Translations under genes and position numbers: made by a program
From: an uncultured Ruminococcus sp.
GTDB lineage: Bacteria > Bacillota > Clostridia > Oscillospirales > Ruminococcaceae
Assembly (NCBI GenBank): GCA_937910385.1
Contig: CALEPT010000107.1
Span: 1-20,320, forward strand
Direction: 5' to 3'
Length of the DNA: 20,320 nucleotides
Shown here: positions 1 through 7,845 of the stretch, in pieces
Numbering within the stretch: position 1 is the stretch's first letter
Layout of the letters: the number at the start of each line of letters is the position of its first letter
The notes under the pieces: model-generated
What the model was told of the DNA's origin: nothing
Database searches by the model: none
The model's input: only the letters and a program-made list of their open reading frames with translations

Positions 1-222
1 AACGTATCTCTGCTTCACGCTTTTCAATCATATCATTGTAGACCCTTGCGTGTTCACGGTCATTGATACGCTCTATGATGAGCTGCTCTATCTCATCACG
101 GCATCGCTTGATTTTTTCATTGTTGCGCTGTATCTCTCTGTCGTACTTTGGCTTCTTTTTGAGTCAATTCTTGACGATCTTTTCGTATTTCGCACTCTCA
201 GCTTGTATATATTCAAGCAACG
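1..222 (-). pseudogene. Broken coiled-coil protein fragment at left edge
   Basis: Read on the minus strand, this edge is rich in charged heptad-like sequence (for example EIQRNNEKIKRCRDEIEQL, then IERINDREHARVYNDMIEKR). It looks like a real coiled-coil segment rather than the antisense of a plus-strand gene. The same frame carries a TGA at 164-166, beyond which it continues with LEYIQAESAKYEKIVKN toward 222. It runs off the window at base 1. I do not recognise the family; coiled-coil parts of recombinases or mobilisation proteins are possible. It is probably a decayed remnant next to the phage-derived gene that follows. Confidence 0.35.
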
Positions 223-1160
223 ATAAGGCAAAAGCCGAACTCAGACAGGTTCAGAAGAGCCTCAAAGACTTCATCGACAAGGTTAACGCTGAGGAAGGCG
301 AGACTGTTCTGAAAAGGGACTACGGCAGGGAGAAGGTGTATGAGGGTGAGGTGAAGCCTGAGTACAAGACCGAGCCGCCTGTCAGCGACGCTCCTGTTCC
401 TGAGGGCAAGGCTGTTGAGGTAACTGTCAGTGAGCCTGAGAAGGTGGAGGGGGCTTATACTGAGGAGAAAATTCCAGAGAACTATATTGACAAATATCCC
501 AATTCTGGTATAATAGAAACAAAGGATAATAGTCCTGAAATACCAGAAGAAATTGTCAACGATGTCAATAAGGCGTATGACAGAATTAAAAAGGATTTCC
601 CAGTTCTTTTGGAGTATCCAAGTGAAATAGAGTATGTTGATACAGGTTCTGATCTCGGGCAAAATGAGTTAATAAAATTCGGTTCAACATATTGTGCTAA
701 ATTTAGGGTGATGCTTTCGGATTACTATTGTTCAGATTATTCCTTACTGCGAAAGACAATGTCAAATCACTTTGAAGATGGATATAGTTATGAAGTTGAT
801 AATGTTGGCAGCTTATTGTGCCATGAAGTAGGACATTCATTACACAGAATACTTGCTTTAAAACGAGCTGGTATAAAATATGGTGATATAATGCTGCCAG
901 AAGTGAAAGAAAAATATGATAAAGAATTTGCCAAAATTCAGCAAGAAGTATATCTTGCAGCTTTTTCTGAATCTGATGCAGATTTCTGGGAAATACAAGG
1001 AATGTGTGCAGATGAACTCGGCACAATGGTTATTCTAAAGCCAAAAGAGTTGATTTCTCAAAGTTTTGGAAACTACTATTACGGAAAAACTAAGTCGCGA
1101 GTCGCCAACGCAATAGTTGAGTATTTTAAGAGGGAGTTGAGCATATATGGCATATTGTGA
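63..1160 (+). CDS. 5'-truncated phage minor-head-like protein with C-terminal HExxH metallopeptidase-like domain
   Basis: The frame is open from 63, but convincing coding starts only near 222. The first 50 or so residues look like antisense of the minus-strand fragment, so the native 5' end is probably lost. The stretch after that (DKAKAELRQVQKSLKDFIDK, then VLKRDYGREKVYE) resembles the C-terminal part of phage minor capsid/head morphogenesis proteins of Clostridia. A Pro/Glu/Val-rich linker follows, then a domain with HEVGH at residues 254-258 and a downstream acidic stretch (SESDADFWEI, CADELG) that could supply the third zinc ligand. Phage head proteins with such C-terminal effector-like domains are known; a zincin fold and toxin role here are inferred. 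The next small gene overlaps its end by 14 bases. Alternative reading: an inactive prophage remnant. Confidence 0.55.
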   Translation: MIRSMMSCSISSRHRLIFSLLRCISLSYFGFFLSQFLTIFSYFALSACIYSSNDKAKAELRQVQKSLKDFIDKVNAEEGETVLKRDYGREKVYEGEVKPEYKTEPPVSDAPVPEGKAVEVTVSEPEKVEGAYTEEKIPENYIDKYPNSGIIETKDNSPEIPEEIVNDVNKAYDRIKKDFPVLLEYPSEIEYVDTGSDLGQNELIKFGSTYCAKFRVMLSDYYCSDYSLLRKTMSNHFEDGYSYEVDNVGSLLCHEVGHSLHRILALKRAGIKYGDIMLPEVKEKYDKEFAKIQQEVYLAAFSESDADFWEIQGMCADELGTMVILKPKELISQSFGNYYYGKTKSRVANAIVEYFKRELSIYGIL

Positions 1161-1368
1161 TTCTTATAAAAGTGAACCATTGTTTCCTTACGCTATAGGT
1201 TATTGTGCAATATTTCCTGCTGGTTTTAAAAGAGATGTCGGTAAAGGTTCTATTCACGAAACAAAGGATTACATCATATATTTTAAACCTGATACTCCTG
1301 AAGATATTAAACAGCGTTTTATTAAGGACTATGCAGATTATTTTGCAAAGCATGGAGTTGATGACTAA
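1147..1368 (+). CDS. Small protein paired with the HExxH protein
   Basis: This 73-residue soluble protein starts at ATG 1147 behind a GGGAG ribosome site and overlaps the preceding HExxH gene by 14 bases, so the two are probably translationally coupled. It has no signal peptide or membrane segment. It contains aromatic-rich sequence (LFPYAIGYCAIFPAGF) and a helical C-terminus (EDIKQRFIKDYADYFAKHG). Its stop codon overlaps the left arm of a rho-independent terminator. I do not recognise the family. Its position directly after an effector-like domain suggests an immunity or partner protein, which is inference only. Confidence 0.55.
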   Translation: MAYCDSYKSEPLFPYAIGYCAIFPAGFKRDVGKGSIHETKDYIIYFKPDTPEDIKQRFIKDYADYFAKHGVDD

Positions 1369-1394
1369 ACCGCCCTCACTGAGAGCGGTTTTCT
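1367..1394 (+). terminator. Rho-independent terminator
   Basis: AAACCGC and GCGGTTT form the stem, with an inner CTC/GAG pairing, followed by a T-rich run (TTTTCTTAT). It ends the HExxH/small-gene pair. A hairpin of the same design occurs in inverted orientation at 8036-8062. Confidence 0.75.
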
Positions 1395-1424
1395 TATACC
1401 CATTTGAAGGAGGTGAGGAGAATG
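1385..1424 (+). repeat. 40-bp leader repeat, copy A (inverted copy at 8006-8045)
   Basis: An exact 40-base match exists between this stretch and the reverse complement of 8006-8045. It covers the terminator right arm, a spacer, a strong ribosome binding site (GGAGGTGAGGAG) and an ATG. After the ATG the two copies diverge. This is the conserved leader between a terminator and the next gene in two related prophage remnants lying in opposite orientation about 6.6 kb apart. Confidence 0.85.
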
Positions 1425-1732
1425 GACGAGAAAGCACTGAAAATAGTCAGAGATTATATATTTGCACATCTCGACAAGACAGATATTAAGAGCTTTTTGA
1501 GCATAAAGATCACTCTGTTGAGATGCTGCGAGATATGGTACACACCCAAAACATTTTCTTCACTATCGCCGATGCGTATTGCAGATTTGAAGGCACCCAC
1601 GAGGAAAAGACAACCAAGGCATTCTTAGGCAGGGATACTATTTTCAAGTGCCAATTTGAGCAAATCATTGCTCATACAGATGTCGGCACGGAAATGTTTC
1701 AGATGACAAGACCTAAACTGCCATACAGCTGA
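1422..1732 (+). pseudogene. Truncated phage gene (DUF6275-like start) joined to unrelated remnant
   Basis: After the strong ribosome site the ATG at 1422 gives MDEKALKIVRDYIFAHLDKT, which resembles the N-terminus of small phage proteins of the DUF6275 type (pattern N/H-H-x-DKTD). Coding character in that frame fades after about residue 22. From 1490 a different frame is open to 1732 (starting ELFEHKDHSVEMLRDMVHTQ), without a ribosome site and directly after a TAA. The simplest reading is a deletion that joined the start of one phage gene to part of another. The second part is not recognised. Confidence 0.4.
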
Positions 1733-1957
1733 GGTTACCTTTTTGACAACCTGCCAGACTATATATGGTACATCTTCTTGCACGCAATTTGACCAAACTA
1801 AAACATTCGTTCTATACACACGTGATAAGTCTTCCGTGAGCAAAGAAAATATATTATAAGCATAAATAATTTTTTTGTGGGTTAATGCTATTTTAACACA
1901 CATTATTCCGAATGTAATACAAAAACTGAAAAATGTTCTTTTAGAGGATAATAAGAA
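1733..1957. other. AT-rich intergenic region, no gene seen
   Basis: No supported gene was found here. The stretch separates the left prophage remnant (plus strand) from the sortase operon's terminator (minus strand), so transcription converges on it. Confidence 0.5.
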
Positions 1958-1983
1958 TTGCCCTCAGATTATACTAAGGGCAA
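1958..1983 (-). terminator. Terminator after the sortase gene
   Basis: TTGCCCT and AGGGCAA pair perfectly around a 12-base loop, starting 11 bases after the sortase stop codon. On the minus strand the hairpin is followed by a broken T-rich run (TTCTTATT). The large loop and interrupted T-run make it a moderate terminator. Confidence 0.55.
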
Positions 1984-1993
1984 CATGTTTTAA

Positions 1994-2530
1994 TTATTTT
2001 AGTTTTCCGACTACAACTTGCCGTTGCGTACCATCATCTGTGCAAGTTATTATTGTGATCCTGTTATCGCCGAAGTCATCAAGCACCCATACTTCACTTG
2101 GCTCTACGATGAAATTTTCAGTAACAGTATACATGTATTCATTCTTATCCTTATCGTAAAGCGTTATCGTCATACCAAGCTCCACATCTTTTAGATTATT
2201 GAAATACTCCTTGTAGAGTGTACTGCTATGACCAGCGATACAATAATTGCCTGTGCCGAAATCTCCTGTTCCGAGAAAATGTCCTGCTGCTTTTGATAGT
2301 GTAACGTTATCAGTACCCTCTAATATCGGAGCTTTTATTTTCAGTTCTGATATCTTAATAACCGGATTTTCACGCATCAGTTTTTGTTTCTGATACTCAC
2401 GATAGATTTTTCTGATACCGAAGATGCCTAAAATAGATAAGCCTGCTACTATTGCAATGAGCCCTGTAATAAACAGAGTCCATTGCTTTTTTGTTCTTTG
2501 AACGGTATCAGTATTCAGCTTACTACTCAT
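1994..2530 (-). CDS. Sortase (LPXTG transpeptidase), class A/D type
   Basis: This 178-residue enzyme starts at ATG 2530. An in-frame upstream extension exists, but it overlaps the coding end of the wall-protein gene and looks like its shadow. There is a short cytoplasmic N-terminus, one membrane segment at about residues 17-38, then the sortase domain. The catalytic triad is visible: His101 in IAGHSS, Cys163 in ITCTDDGTQR and Arg170 in the same motif. Sortases cleave the LPXTG-type signal between Thr and Gly and join the protein to the peptidoglycan precursor outside the cell. The start codon overlaps the stop of the LPQTG wall-protein gene by 8 bases, so this is very likely its dedicated housekeeping partner. 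Class A versus D is not settled from sequence alone. Confidence 0.9.
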   Translation of the reverse strand: MSSKLNTDTVQRTKKQWTLFITGLIAIVAGLSILGIFGIRKIYREYQKQKLMRENPVIKISELKIKAPILEGTDNVTLSKAAGHFLGTGDFGTGNYCIAGHSSTLYKEYFNNLKDVELGMTITLYDKDKNEYMYTVTENFIVEPSEVWVLDDFGDNRITIITCTDDGTQRQVVVGKLK

Positions 2531-5500
2531 CTTTCTTACGGCGAATGAATCCGGAGGTCTTAATTGCAAACATTCCGCATCCAATGAGCATAAGTGCTCC
2601 GAATACCCAAAGCCAATTTGTACGGCTATTGTTTCCTGTCTGCGGAAGATCAACTGTTTCTTCAGCAGAATTTGTACCGGTGCCTGTTACTGAATCAATT
2701 GTGTAAACATCGAGCACATTTCCGAACTTGTCCTTCAGGGTAATCTCATACATATCATCAGACCTTGAAGTTATCTCAGCAGTAACATTGGTATTACCGG
2801 ATTTTTCTTCATAGTCATTGACTGCCCAGCCGATAAGATCATCATCAGAAGCAATGTGACTTACAGCTGCTGTAGTCGTGGGTGTCGTCAAAGTGGTTGT
2901 CGTTGAAGTAGTTGTAGTCGTGGTCGTTGTGGTGGAAGTAGTAGTCGAAGTCGTTGTGCTTGTAGTAGTTGTGGTAGAAGTGGTAGTTGAAGTCGTTGTG
3001 CTTGTAGTAGTTGTGGTAGAAGTGGTAGTCGAAGTCGTTGTGCTTGTGGTCGTGGTAGTAGATGTGGTAGTCGAAGTCGTTGTGCTTGTGGTCGTAGTAG
3101 TAGATGTGGTGGACGAAGTCGTTGTGCTTGTGGTCGTAGTAGTAGATGTGGTGGTCGAAGTCGTTGTGCTTGTGGTCGTAGTAGTAGATGTAGTAGTCGA
3201 AGTCGTTGTGCTTGTGGTCGTAGTAGTAGAGGTGGGGGTATAAGGCTCTTCAACCCTTATCCACCCATCTAAATAACTCATATCAACAAAACCATACAAC
3301 ATATTACCGATTAATAAATCTTTAATGAAAATGGGATAAAGGCCGTATTCAAATGGTGCAATTGCGGTTACACGAATTATTAGGTCGCCGTCTACGAGAT
3401 TTATTCCATCAGGCTCCCAAATAGCAAACTCGTTATCTTCAAGGTTAGCAGTATAACCGCTATAGGGTGCGATAATATTAGTAATCTGAATAGGGGATTC
3501 AGCCTCAAATTTACCATAGATGTAGCTTATCGGCAATGTTTGTTTATCATAACTTCTAAATACAAAATCTACTACAACTTCATCTCCGGGATTACACGTT
3601 GCGTAACATACATCTATACTAAAGTCCACGCCATCATATTCTTCATATGAAGTAAGGGAAGCAGCATACTGATCTAATTCATGACCGTGTGCGATATATC
3701 CTAAAATCGCAGCAGCATCAGCTACGGTTATACGTCCGTCACAGTTCACATCCCCTTGCCCATCACCGTAAGAAATATGATAATTACCAACGAGATACAT
3801 CATTATCATATATGGATCCGTCGCATCAACTTGCCCGTCACGTGTTACATCTGCTGCTGCCCAATTCCATGTTGAAGGAATATCCTTGCTGAATGCTGAA
3901 CTGTCAAAAGGTTCCATAGTAGTTGTAGCCTTAGTAGTAGTTGTTGTTGTTGAAGTTGTGGTGGTAGTAGTAACTTTTGTAGTGGTAGTAGTTGTTATTT
4001 TAGTTGTAGTTACAGCAGGCTGGTCGATTATGTCTATACCGTCATCAATAACAGTCAAATGGCAGCTATTGTCATAGCCGTCACAGTAAAAATTAACAGT
4101 ATCATCGTTCACAGAGATTGCAGTGATGTTCGACATACCAAAATCTCCTTCGATGTCCAGATCGGCGTCTTTAGCTATGTCTCCCTTAAATGTGATGACA
4201 AGCTTTTCGACATTGCCCCGGAAACTTTCAACATCAAGAAAATATGTATCATTGTTAATGATACTGTTACAGATATCAATTGTGCTGGAATTACCTTTCA
4301 AATCTGTATAGCTATAGCTTATGTCAATATTGTCCAAAATACTGCTGTGCTCAACATTAAAAAACAGGTAATCGTAACCCAGATCCAAATTAATAGTATA
4401 GTCTATCTCATATTGACTTCCGCGGAAGAGTTCACACTCCTCATTCAGTGCCATGCCGGTTGTAATGACCTCATCTGACATATAAGGATTATTGTGTATG
4501 GATTCGCCGTATAAAATATTTCCCCAAAAAGGCATATCAACGTATGTATAAACCACTCCGAGCTTCTGCATAACACTACTTTTCGTATATGCTCTGATGA
4601 TCGCTGAATCAAGATAATCTACCTCGCCGTCTATGTTCACGTCAGCAGCCTCTTCGTTAAAATCACCTGAATAGCTGCCTTTTACCCATTGTTCGATACA
4701 GATAGGGTCTATAAGGTTAATGTACCAGTCGCCGTTTACATCTCCGAAGAAAATATCAGAGCCATATGATACCGTAGGATAGGGTGTACGTGTAGAGGTA
4801 GTTACCGTGGTTGTAGCAGAGGTTGTGGTCGTCGAAGTTGTTGTTCTTGTGGTCGTGGTAGTAGATGTGGTTGTCGAAGTTGTTGTTCTTGTGGTCGTGG
4901 TAGTAGATGTGGTGGTCGAAGTTGTTGTTCTTGTGGTCGTGGTAGTAGAGGTGGTGGTTGAAGTCGTTGTCATGTTGGTTTCTATTCCGCCACATCTAAT
5001 GGTCAAGCATACAGGTCCTTCATAATAATCATCATTATACCCCTGCGAAAAGACAAGAGGAATCGCCCAGCCGTAAAAATTAGTATTATATATTTCTGCT
5101 GTTTCTGCTGAGTCACTTAGTTTGAATGTAATAATCAAATTTTCATCGTTATCTTCAAAAGAATAATCTAAAGCCAAGTTTGATGAGCCAGCGGACTGGT
5201 CTACACCATTTGCAACGTCAAGCACTTCAAGCGGATACAAATCTTCTGATGCAACACCCAAAATAAGTAAATCACAGTCAAGATTACTGGTGAATTCTCT
5301 GTCAGGTATGAATTCAACTACTAACTCCTCGTCTTTCTCCAATGTGCAAACGCCATTGCTGTCGGTTCCTTTATTAATAATATTTATCGAAAAGGGAATT
5401 TCAGGATTGGATGACGTTGTGGTTGTAATCACTTTTGTTGTCGTGGTAGTAGAAGTAGTAGTTGTAGTAGTTGTTGTTGTCTTATTTGTTGTAGTTGTGG

Positions 5501-6179
5501 CAGTAGTTCCTTCTCCGTCCATTACATGAATAATGCCGTTTCTGAACCCATAAGTATATTGATCGCTTTGGTAGTGAATACTTAAGCTATCAAATTCTAC
5601 AGAATAATCTCCGGGTTCCGCAGAAGTTGAAACTACGTATCTAAGTGTCAGTAATTCAGTACCGTCGGGAAGAATCACTCCCTCACCGAGAGACAATGTT
5701 AACATGGAAAATGTAAGTGTATTTAAATTTATAAATTTACTCGAGATCAGACTGGAGTTAAAGGTACATCCCGAAAAAGATATTTCATCAGTATAATCTG
5801 TAAAACTGCCGACTATGTCAGTTGTGGCATTTCCATTAGGATAAATCCGAACATTTACATTTACAATCTCACCGGGAGATGCCTCATAGTTGCCAAAATC
5901 GAAAACTATATCAGCTGTATCAGGAGATACCTTGTATGTATCCTCAGTGGTTGTGGTAGTGTCTGCGTCTCTGTATAAGGCGGAGTCATCGATTTCTACC
6001 GCTCCTTTAGATGATGCGAAGTTGAGATCATCAGCATACCCTGCCGAAGCATTAACATTTTCGGCATAAGCCTCCCTTGGCAGTTCCATCGCACTTGATG
6101 CCGTAGGCAACATCGATGTGAACATTGATACTGCTATGACAAAAGCTGAAACAATCGAAAAAAATTTTTTCCTTTCCAT
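2523..6179 (-). CDS. Scaffoldin-like cell-wall-anchored protein with cohesin-like domains, two dockerins and LPQTG anchor
   Basis: The 1218-residue surface protein has these parts in order: signal peptide (1-30, ending near ASSA); cohesin-like beta-sandwich (about 88-220); Thr linker; unrecognised beta-rich domain (260-400); Thr linker with Arg-containing repeats; dockerin type I (478-535, Ca loops GDVNGDWYIN and ADVNIDGEVD); unrecognised domain (548-720); Thr linker; second dockerin (775-832, loops ADVTRDGQVD and GDVNCDGRIT); cohesin-like domain (855-978); long Thr/Ser linker; a small domain; LPQTG at 1178-1182, a hydrophobic helix and RRKK tail. Dockerins bind cohesins, as in ruminococcal cellulosomes, so this protein probably anchors and displays other dockerin or cohesin partners on the wall. 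No catalytic domain is seen. The start follows GGAGG by 8 bases. It lies 46 bases after an XRE regulator and overlaps the sortase gene. Cohesin calls are less sure than dockerin and anchor calls. Confidence 0.88.
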   Translation of the reverse strand: MERKKFFSIVSAFVIAVSMFTSMLPTASSAMELPREAYAENVNASAGYADDLNFASSKGAVEIDDSALYRDADTTTTTEDTYKVSPDTADIVFDFGNYEASPGEIVNVNVRIYPNGNATTDIVGSFTDYTDEISFSGCTFNSSLISSKFINLNTLTFSMLTLSLGEGVILPDGTELLTLRYVVSTSAEPGDYSVEFDSLSIHYQSDQYTYGFRNGIIHVMDGEGTTATTTTNKTTTTTTTTTSTTTTTKVITTTTSSNPEIPFSINIINKGTDSNGVCTLEKDEELVVEFIPDREFTSNLDCDLLILGVASEDLYPLEVLDVANGVDQSAGSSNLALDYSFEDNDENLIITFKLSDSAETAEIYNTNFYGWAIPLVFSQGYNDDYYEGPVCLTIRCGGIETNMTTTSTTTSTTTTTRTTTSTTTSTTTTTRTTTSTTTSTTTTTRTTTSTTTTSATTTVTTSTRTPYPTVSYGSDIFFGDVNGDWYINLIDPICIEQWVKGSYSGDFNEEAADVNIDGEVDYLDSAIIRAYTKSSVMQKLGVVYTYVDMPFWGNILYGESIHNNPYMSDEVITTGMALNEECELFRGSQYEIDYTINLDLGYDYLFFNVEHSSILDNIDISYSYTDLKGNSSTIDICNSIINNDTYFLDVESFRGNVEKLVITFKGDIAKDADLDIEGDFGMSNITAISVNDDTVNFYCDGYDNSCHLTVIDDGIDIIDQPAVTTTKITTTTTTKVTTTTTTSTTTTTTKATTTMEPFDSSAFSKDIPSTWNWAAADVTRDGQVDATDPYMIMMYLVGNYHISYGDGQGDVNCDGRITVADAAAILGYIAHGHELDQYAASLTSYEEYDGVDFSIDVCYATCNPGDEVVVDFVFRSYDKQTLPISYIYGKFEAESPIQITNIIAPYSGYTANLEDNEFAIWEPDGINLVDGDLIIRVTAIAPFEYGLYPIFIKDLLIGNMLYGFVDMSYLDGWIRVEEPYTPTSTTTTTSTTTSTTTSTTTTTSTTTSTTTSTTTTTSTTTSSTTSTTTTTSTTTSTTTSTTTTTSTTTSTTTSTTTTTSTTTSTTTSTTTTTSTTTSTTTSTTTTTTTTTSTTTTLTTPTTTAAVSHIASDDDLIGWAVNDYEEKSGNTNVTAEITSRSDDMYEITLKDKFGNVLDVYTIDSVTGTGTNSAEETVDLPQTGNNSRTNWLWVFGALMLIGCGMFAIKTSGFIRRKKDE
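2919..3212 (-). repeat. Seven tandem 42-bp units coding a Thr/Ser linker
   Basis: Seven consecutive copies of a 14-residue unit (STTTSTTTSTTTTT, one copy with SSTT) form the linker before the anchor domain. The DNA units are near-identical, differing mainly at third codon positions. Such repeats expand and contract by slippage. The reverse strand is open only because it reads as Val-rich antisense. Confidence 0.85.
4836..4961 (-). repeat. Three tandem 42-bp units coding an Arg-containing Thr linker
   Basis: Three copies of STTTSTTTTTRTTT sit before the first dockerin of the wall protein. The same 42-bp period as the C-terminal linker, with one Ser replaced by Arg, suggests both linkers derive from one unit. 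Confidence 0.8.
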
Positions 6180-6190
6180 TATAAACCTCC

Positions 6191-6209
6191 ATAAATATAA
6201 TATATTTAT
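6191..6209. promoter_or_regulatory. Perfect AT palindrome upstream of the wall-protein gene
   Basis: ATAAATATA and TATATTTAT flank a central A just upstream of the GGAGG ribosome site of the wall-protein gene, in the 46-base gap after the XRE gene. It could be an operator for the XRE regulator, an mRNA processing hairpin, or part of a second promoter. Only the symmetry is seen. Confidence 0.4.
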
Positions 6210-6225
6210 ATCAAGCCCGAAGGCA

Positions 6226-7629
6226 TTATTTTTGCTTTTTCATTTCATCAAGAGACTTTGACATTATCTCCAAAGTCTCCTCTTTAGAACGGATCAAACC
6301 ACATTTTATAAGCATTCTTAAATAGTCCAAAAAGGCTTTGACTATACTGTTTTCATTTAGCAGAGCAATATAATACTTACCATTCAGGTCGAACATTATC
6401 AGCATTTTCCCATCAGACCATATATTTATAGTGTGTACATTTGTCGAGTTGACTATCGGCAAACGTATAATCATAGGATTATAATTATCGCTAAACGACG
6501 AGTTGTCCAAAAGATTTTTGAGCGCATTGAATCTTAATTCCTTCGATAATGATTTAGACAGACCGTATTTAAACTCATAATATTCCTCTGCGGTTAAAAA
6601 ATTATTAAGTCCGCTGTCTGAAAATATATTGTAGATCTTTCCTATATCAACAGAGCACTTCTGCATAAAACCTTCGTACATTTTTGCAAGGTCAATAGAA
6701 TCGTTGCTTTTTGCTGCATGACTCTCTAATTCAGTGTATTTAAGATCAAAAACAATACATGGATACTTTTCTATTATGTAAATATCGGGTTTTGAGTTGC
6801 TGTTTTTAAAGTGCATTATCGAATCAAAATCAACAAGAAATGTACTAATGTCATCATACAATTTCATAAAAGGAATAGAATTATTGAAGATACTGTCAAA
6901 GCTTTTGCAATGTAGTCTGACTGATTCTGCCGAGTTGAGATATAAGGCGTTTTGACAGTTCCTGCTGAAAAGCAGAATCTCTTTTTCATTTGCGATATAA
7001 TATGGAAATACCGAGTATTCAGGGTACTCTTCTATGTGAATATACTGTCCCTTGATCTCCGCTTTTTTGCTCAGAATCACAATTATCGCATTAATAAATG
7101 AATCCATATTGAGTTCCGAACTTTCACTTGTTTTCTCAAGCGGAATAAGCCATTCAAAACCATCCTTCACATTAAGTACCAAGCCACCGAATACGTCTAT
7201 GATCTTATCATGCTCAGGCCTATAATATAGCTTCAAGGTTCTTTCAGCCGAAGCAGCGACTTTTATCAAGGCTTTTTTGACCGCTTCTTCGTCACAAAAA
7301 AACTGTCCGTTTGAAAGTTGCAATCTGTCAATCGAATCACAGGGAGTCGGCATAGAGATACAATATAACGTGGTAAACGCTTTAGATGATTCGCTATACT
7401 TTTTAACAGTTTTCTCCTCCTGATATGCATAAGCAAGGCGACTGTATTCATCGGCAGAAACGTTGAGCATTCCGGCAATTTTATCTATTACATCAAAATT
7501 AGGCGGGACAAGTGATCCGCTACGAATTCGGCTAAGATACGCTTTCTTAAGACCAAGTTTTTCGCATATATCAACAGATCTTACGGAATGGACATCTATT
7601 ATTTCACTAAGTACTTCATGAAATTTCAT
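6226..7629 (-). CDS. XRE-family HTH regulator with large C-terminal domain
   Basis: This 467-residue protein has an N-terminal helix-turn-helix of the XRE/Cro type at about residues 15-66 (VDICEKLGLKKAYLSRIRSG then a second helix pair). About 400 residues follow with no membrane segment and no motif I recognise. Start ATG 7629 follows AGGGGG. It is the first gene of the minus-strand cassette and lies 46 bases before the wall-protein gene, so it probably regulates or senses for that surface protein and its sortase. An inverted repeat beside its promoter suggests autoregulation. DNA binding is a firm call; the role of the large C-terminal part is unknown. Confidence 0.75.
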   Translation of the reverse strand: MKFHEVLSEIIDVHSVRSVDICEKLGLKKAYLSRIRSGSLVPPNFDVIDKIAGMLNVSADEYSRLAYAYQEEKTVKKYSESSKAFTTLYCISMPTPCDSIDRLQLSNGQFFCDEEAVKKALIKVAASAERTLKLYYRPEHDKIIDVFGGLVLNVKDGFEWLIPLEKTSESSELNMDSFINAIIVILSKKAEIKGQYIHIEEYPEYSVFPYYIANEKEILLFSRNCQNALYLNSAESVRLHCKSFDSIFNNSIPFMKLYDDISTFLVDFDSIMHFKNSNSKPDIYIIEKYPCIVFDLKYTELESHAAKSNDSIDLAKMYEGFMQKCSVDIGKIYNIFSDSGLNNFLTAEEYYEFKYGLSKSLSKELRFNALKNLLDNSSFSDNYNPMIIRLPIVNSTNVHTINIWSDGKMLIMFDLNGKYYIALLNENSIVKAFLDYLRMLIKCGLIRSKEETLEIMSKSLDEMKKQK

Positions 7630-7668
7630 TGTTTTCCCCCTAATATCATTTATTTGCTAATTTAATAT

Positions 7669-7697
7669 ATTTTAGCATCAATAACGTGATAAGTCAA
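7669..7697 (-). promoter_or_regulatory. Sigma-A promoter of the XRE/scaffoldin/sortase operon
   Basis: On the minus strand TTGACT is followed after 17 bases by TAAAAT, placing the start point about 35 bases before the XRE ATG. This is a near-consensus promoter and the only strong one found for the three-gene cassette. Confidence 0.75.
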
Positions 7698-7699
7698 TA

Positions 7700-7732
7700 A
7701 GTTTACGAAGTTGAAAAACAAAGTTGTAAACT
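7700..7732. promoter_or_regulatory. Inverted repeat just upstream of the XRE promoter
   Basis: AGTTTAC and GTAAACT, 7 bases each, are separated by 19 bases directly beyond the -35 box. The position suits an operator for an activator or autoregulator. No transcript end is implied because no T-run follows. Confidence 0.4.
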
Positions 7733-7845
7733 ATATTTTTGAAAGTATAAGTTATAAAACATTATCTATTTATTGTCTCCGAAGTGAAGAATCTAAGCAA
7801 TGGTATCCTTGAGCGTATTTCTCCACTAATATGACCTCACCCTCA

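Noticed and set aside
1625..1903. 92-residue minus-strand frame in the left intergenic region
   Set aside because: No ribosome site, no coding character, and it overlaps the phage remnant and AT-rich spacer.
2919..3212. Could the repeat array be CRISPR
   Set aside because: Units are contiguous with no unique spacers and are in frame with a protein linker.
2878..3243. Long Val-rich open frame on the plus strand, with a matching Leu/Pro/Arg-rich minus frame
   Set aside because: Both are shadows of the Thr/Ser repeat of the wall protein; repeats of three-base units keep all frames open.
4807..5025. Second Val-rich plus-strand frame and a His/Asn-rich minus frame near 4756-4995
   Set aside because: Same cause: antisense or shifted read of the 42-bp Thr-linker repeats.
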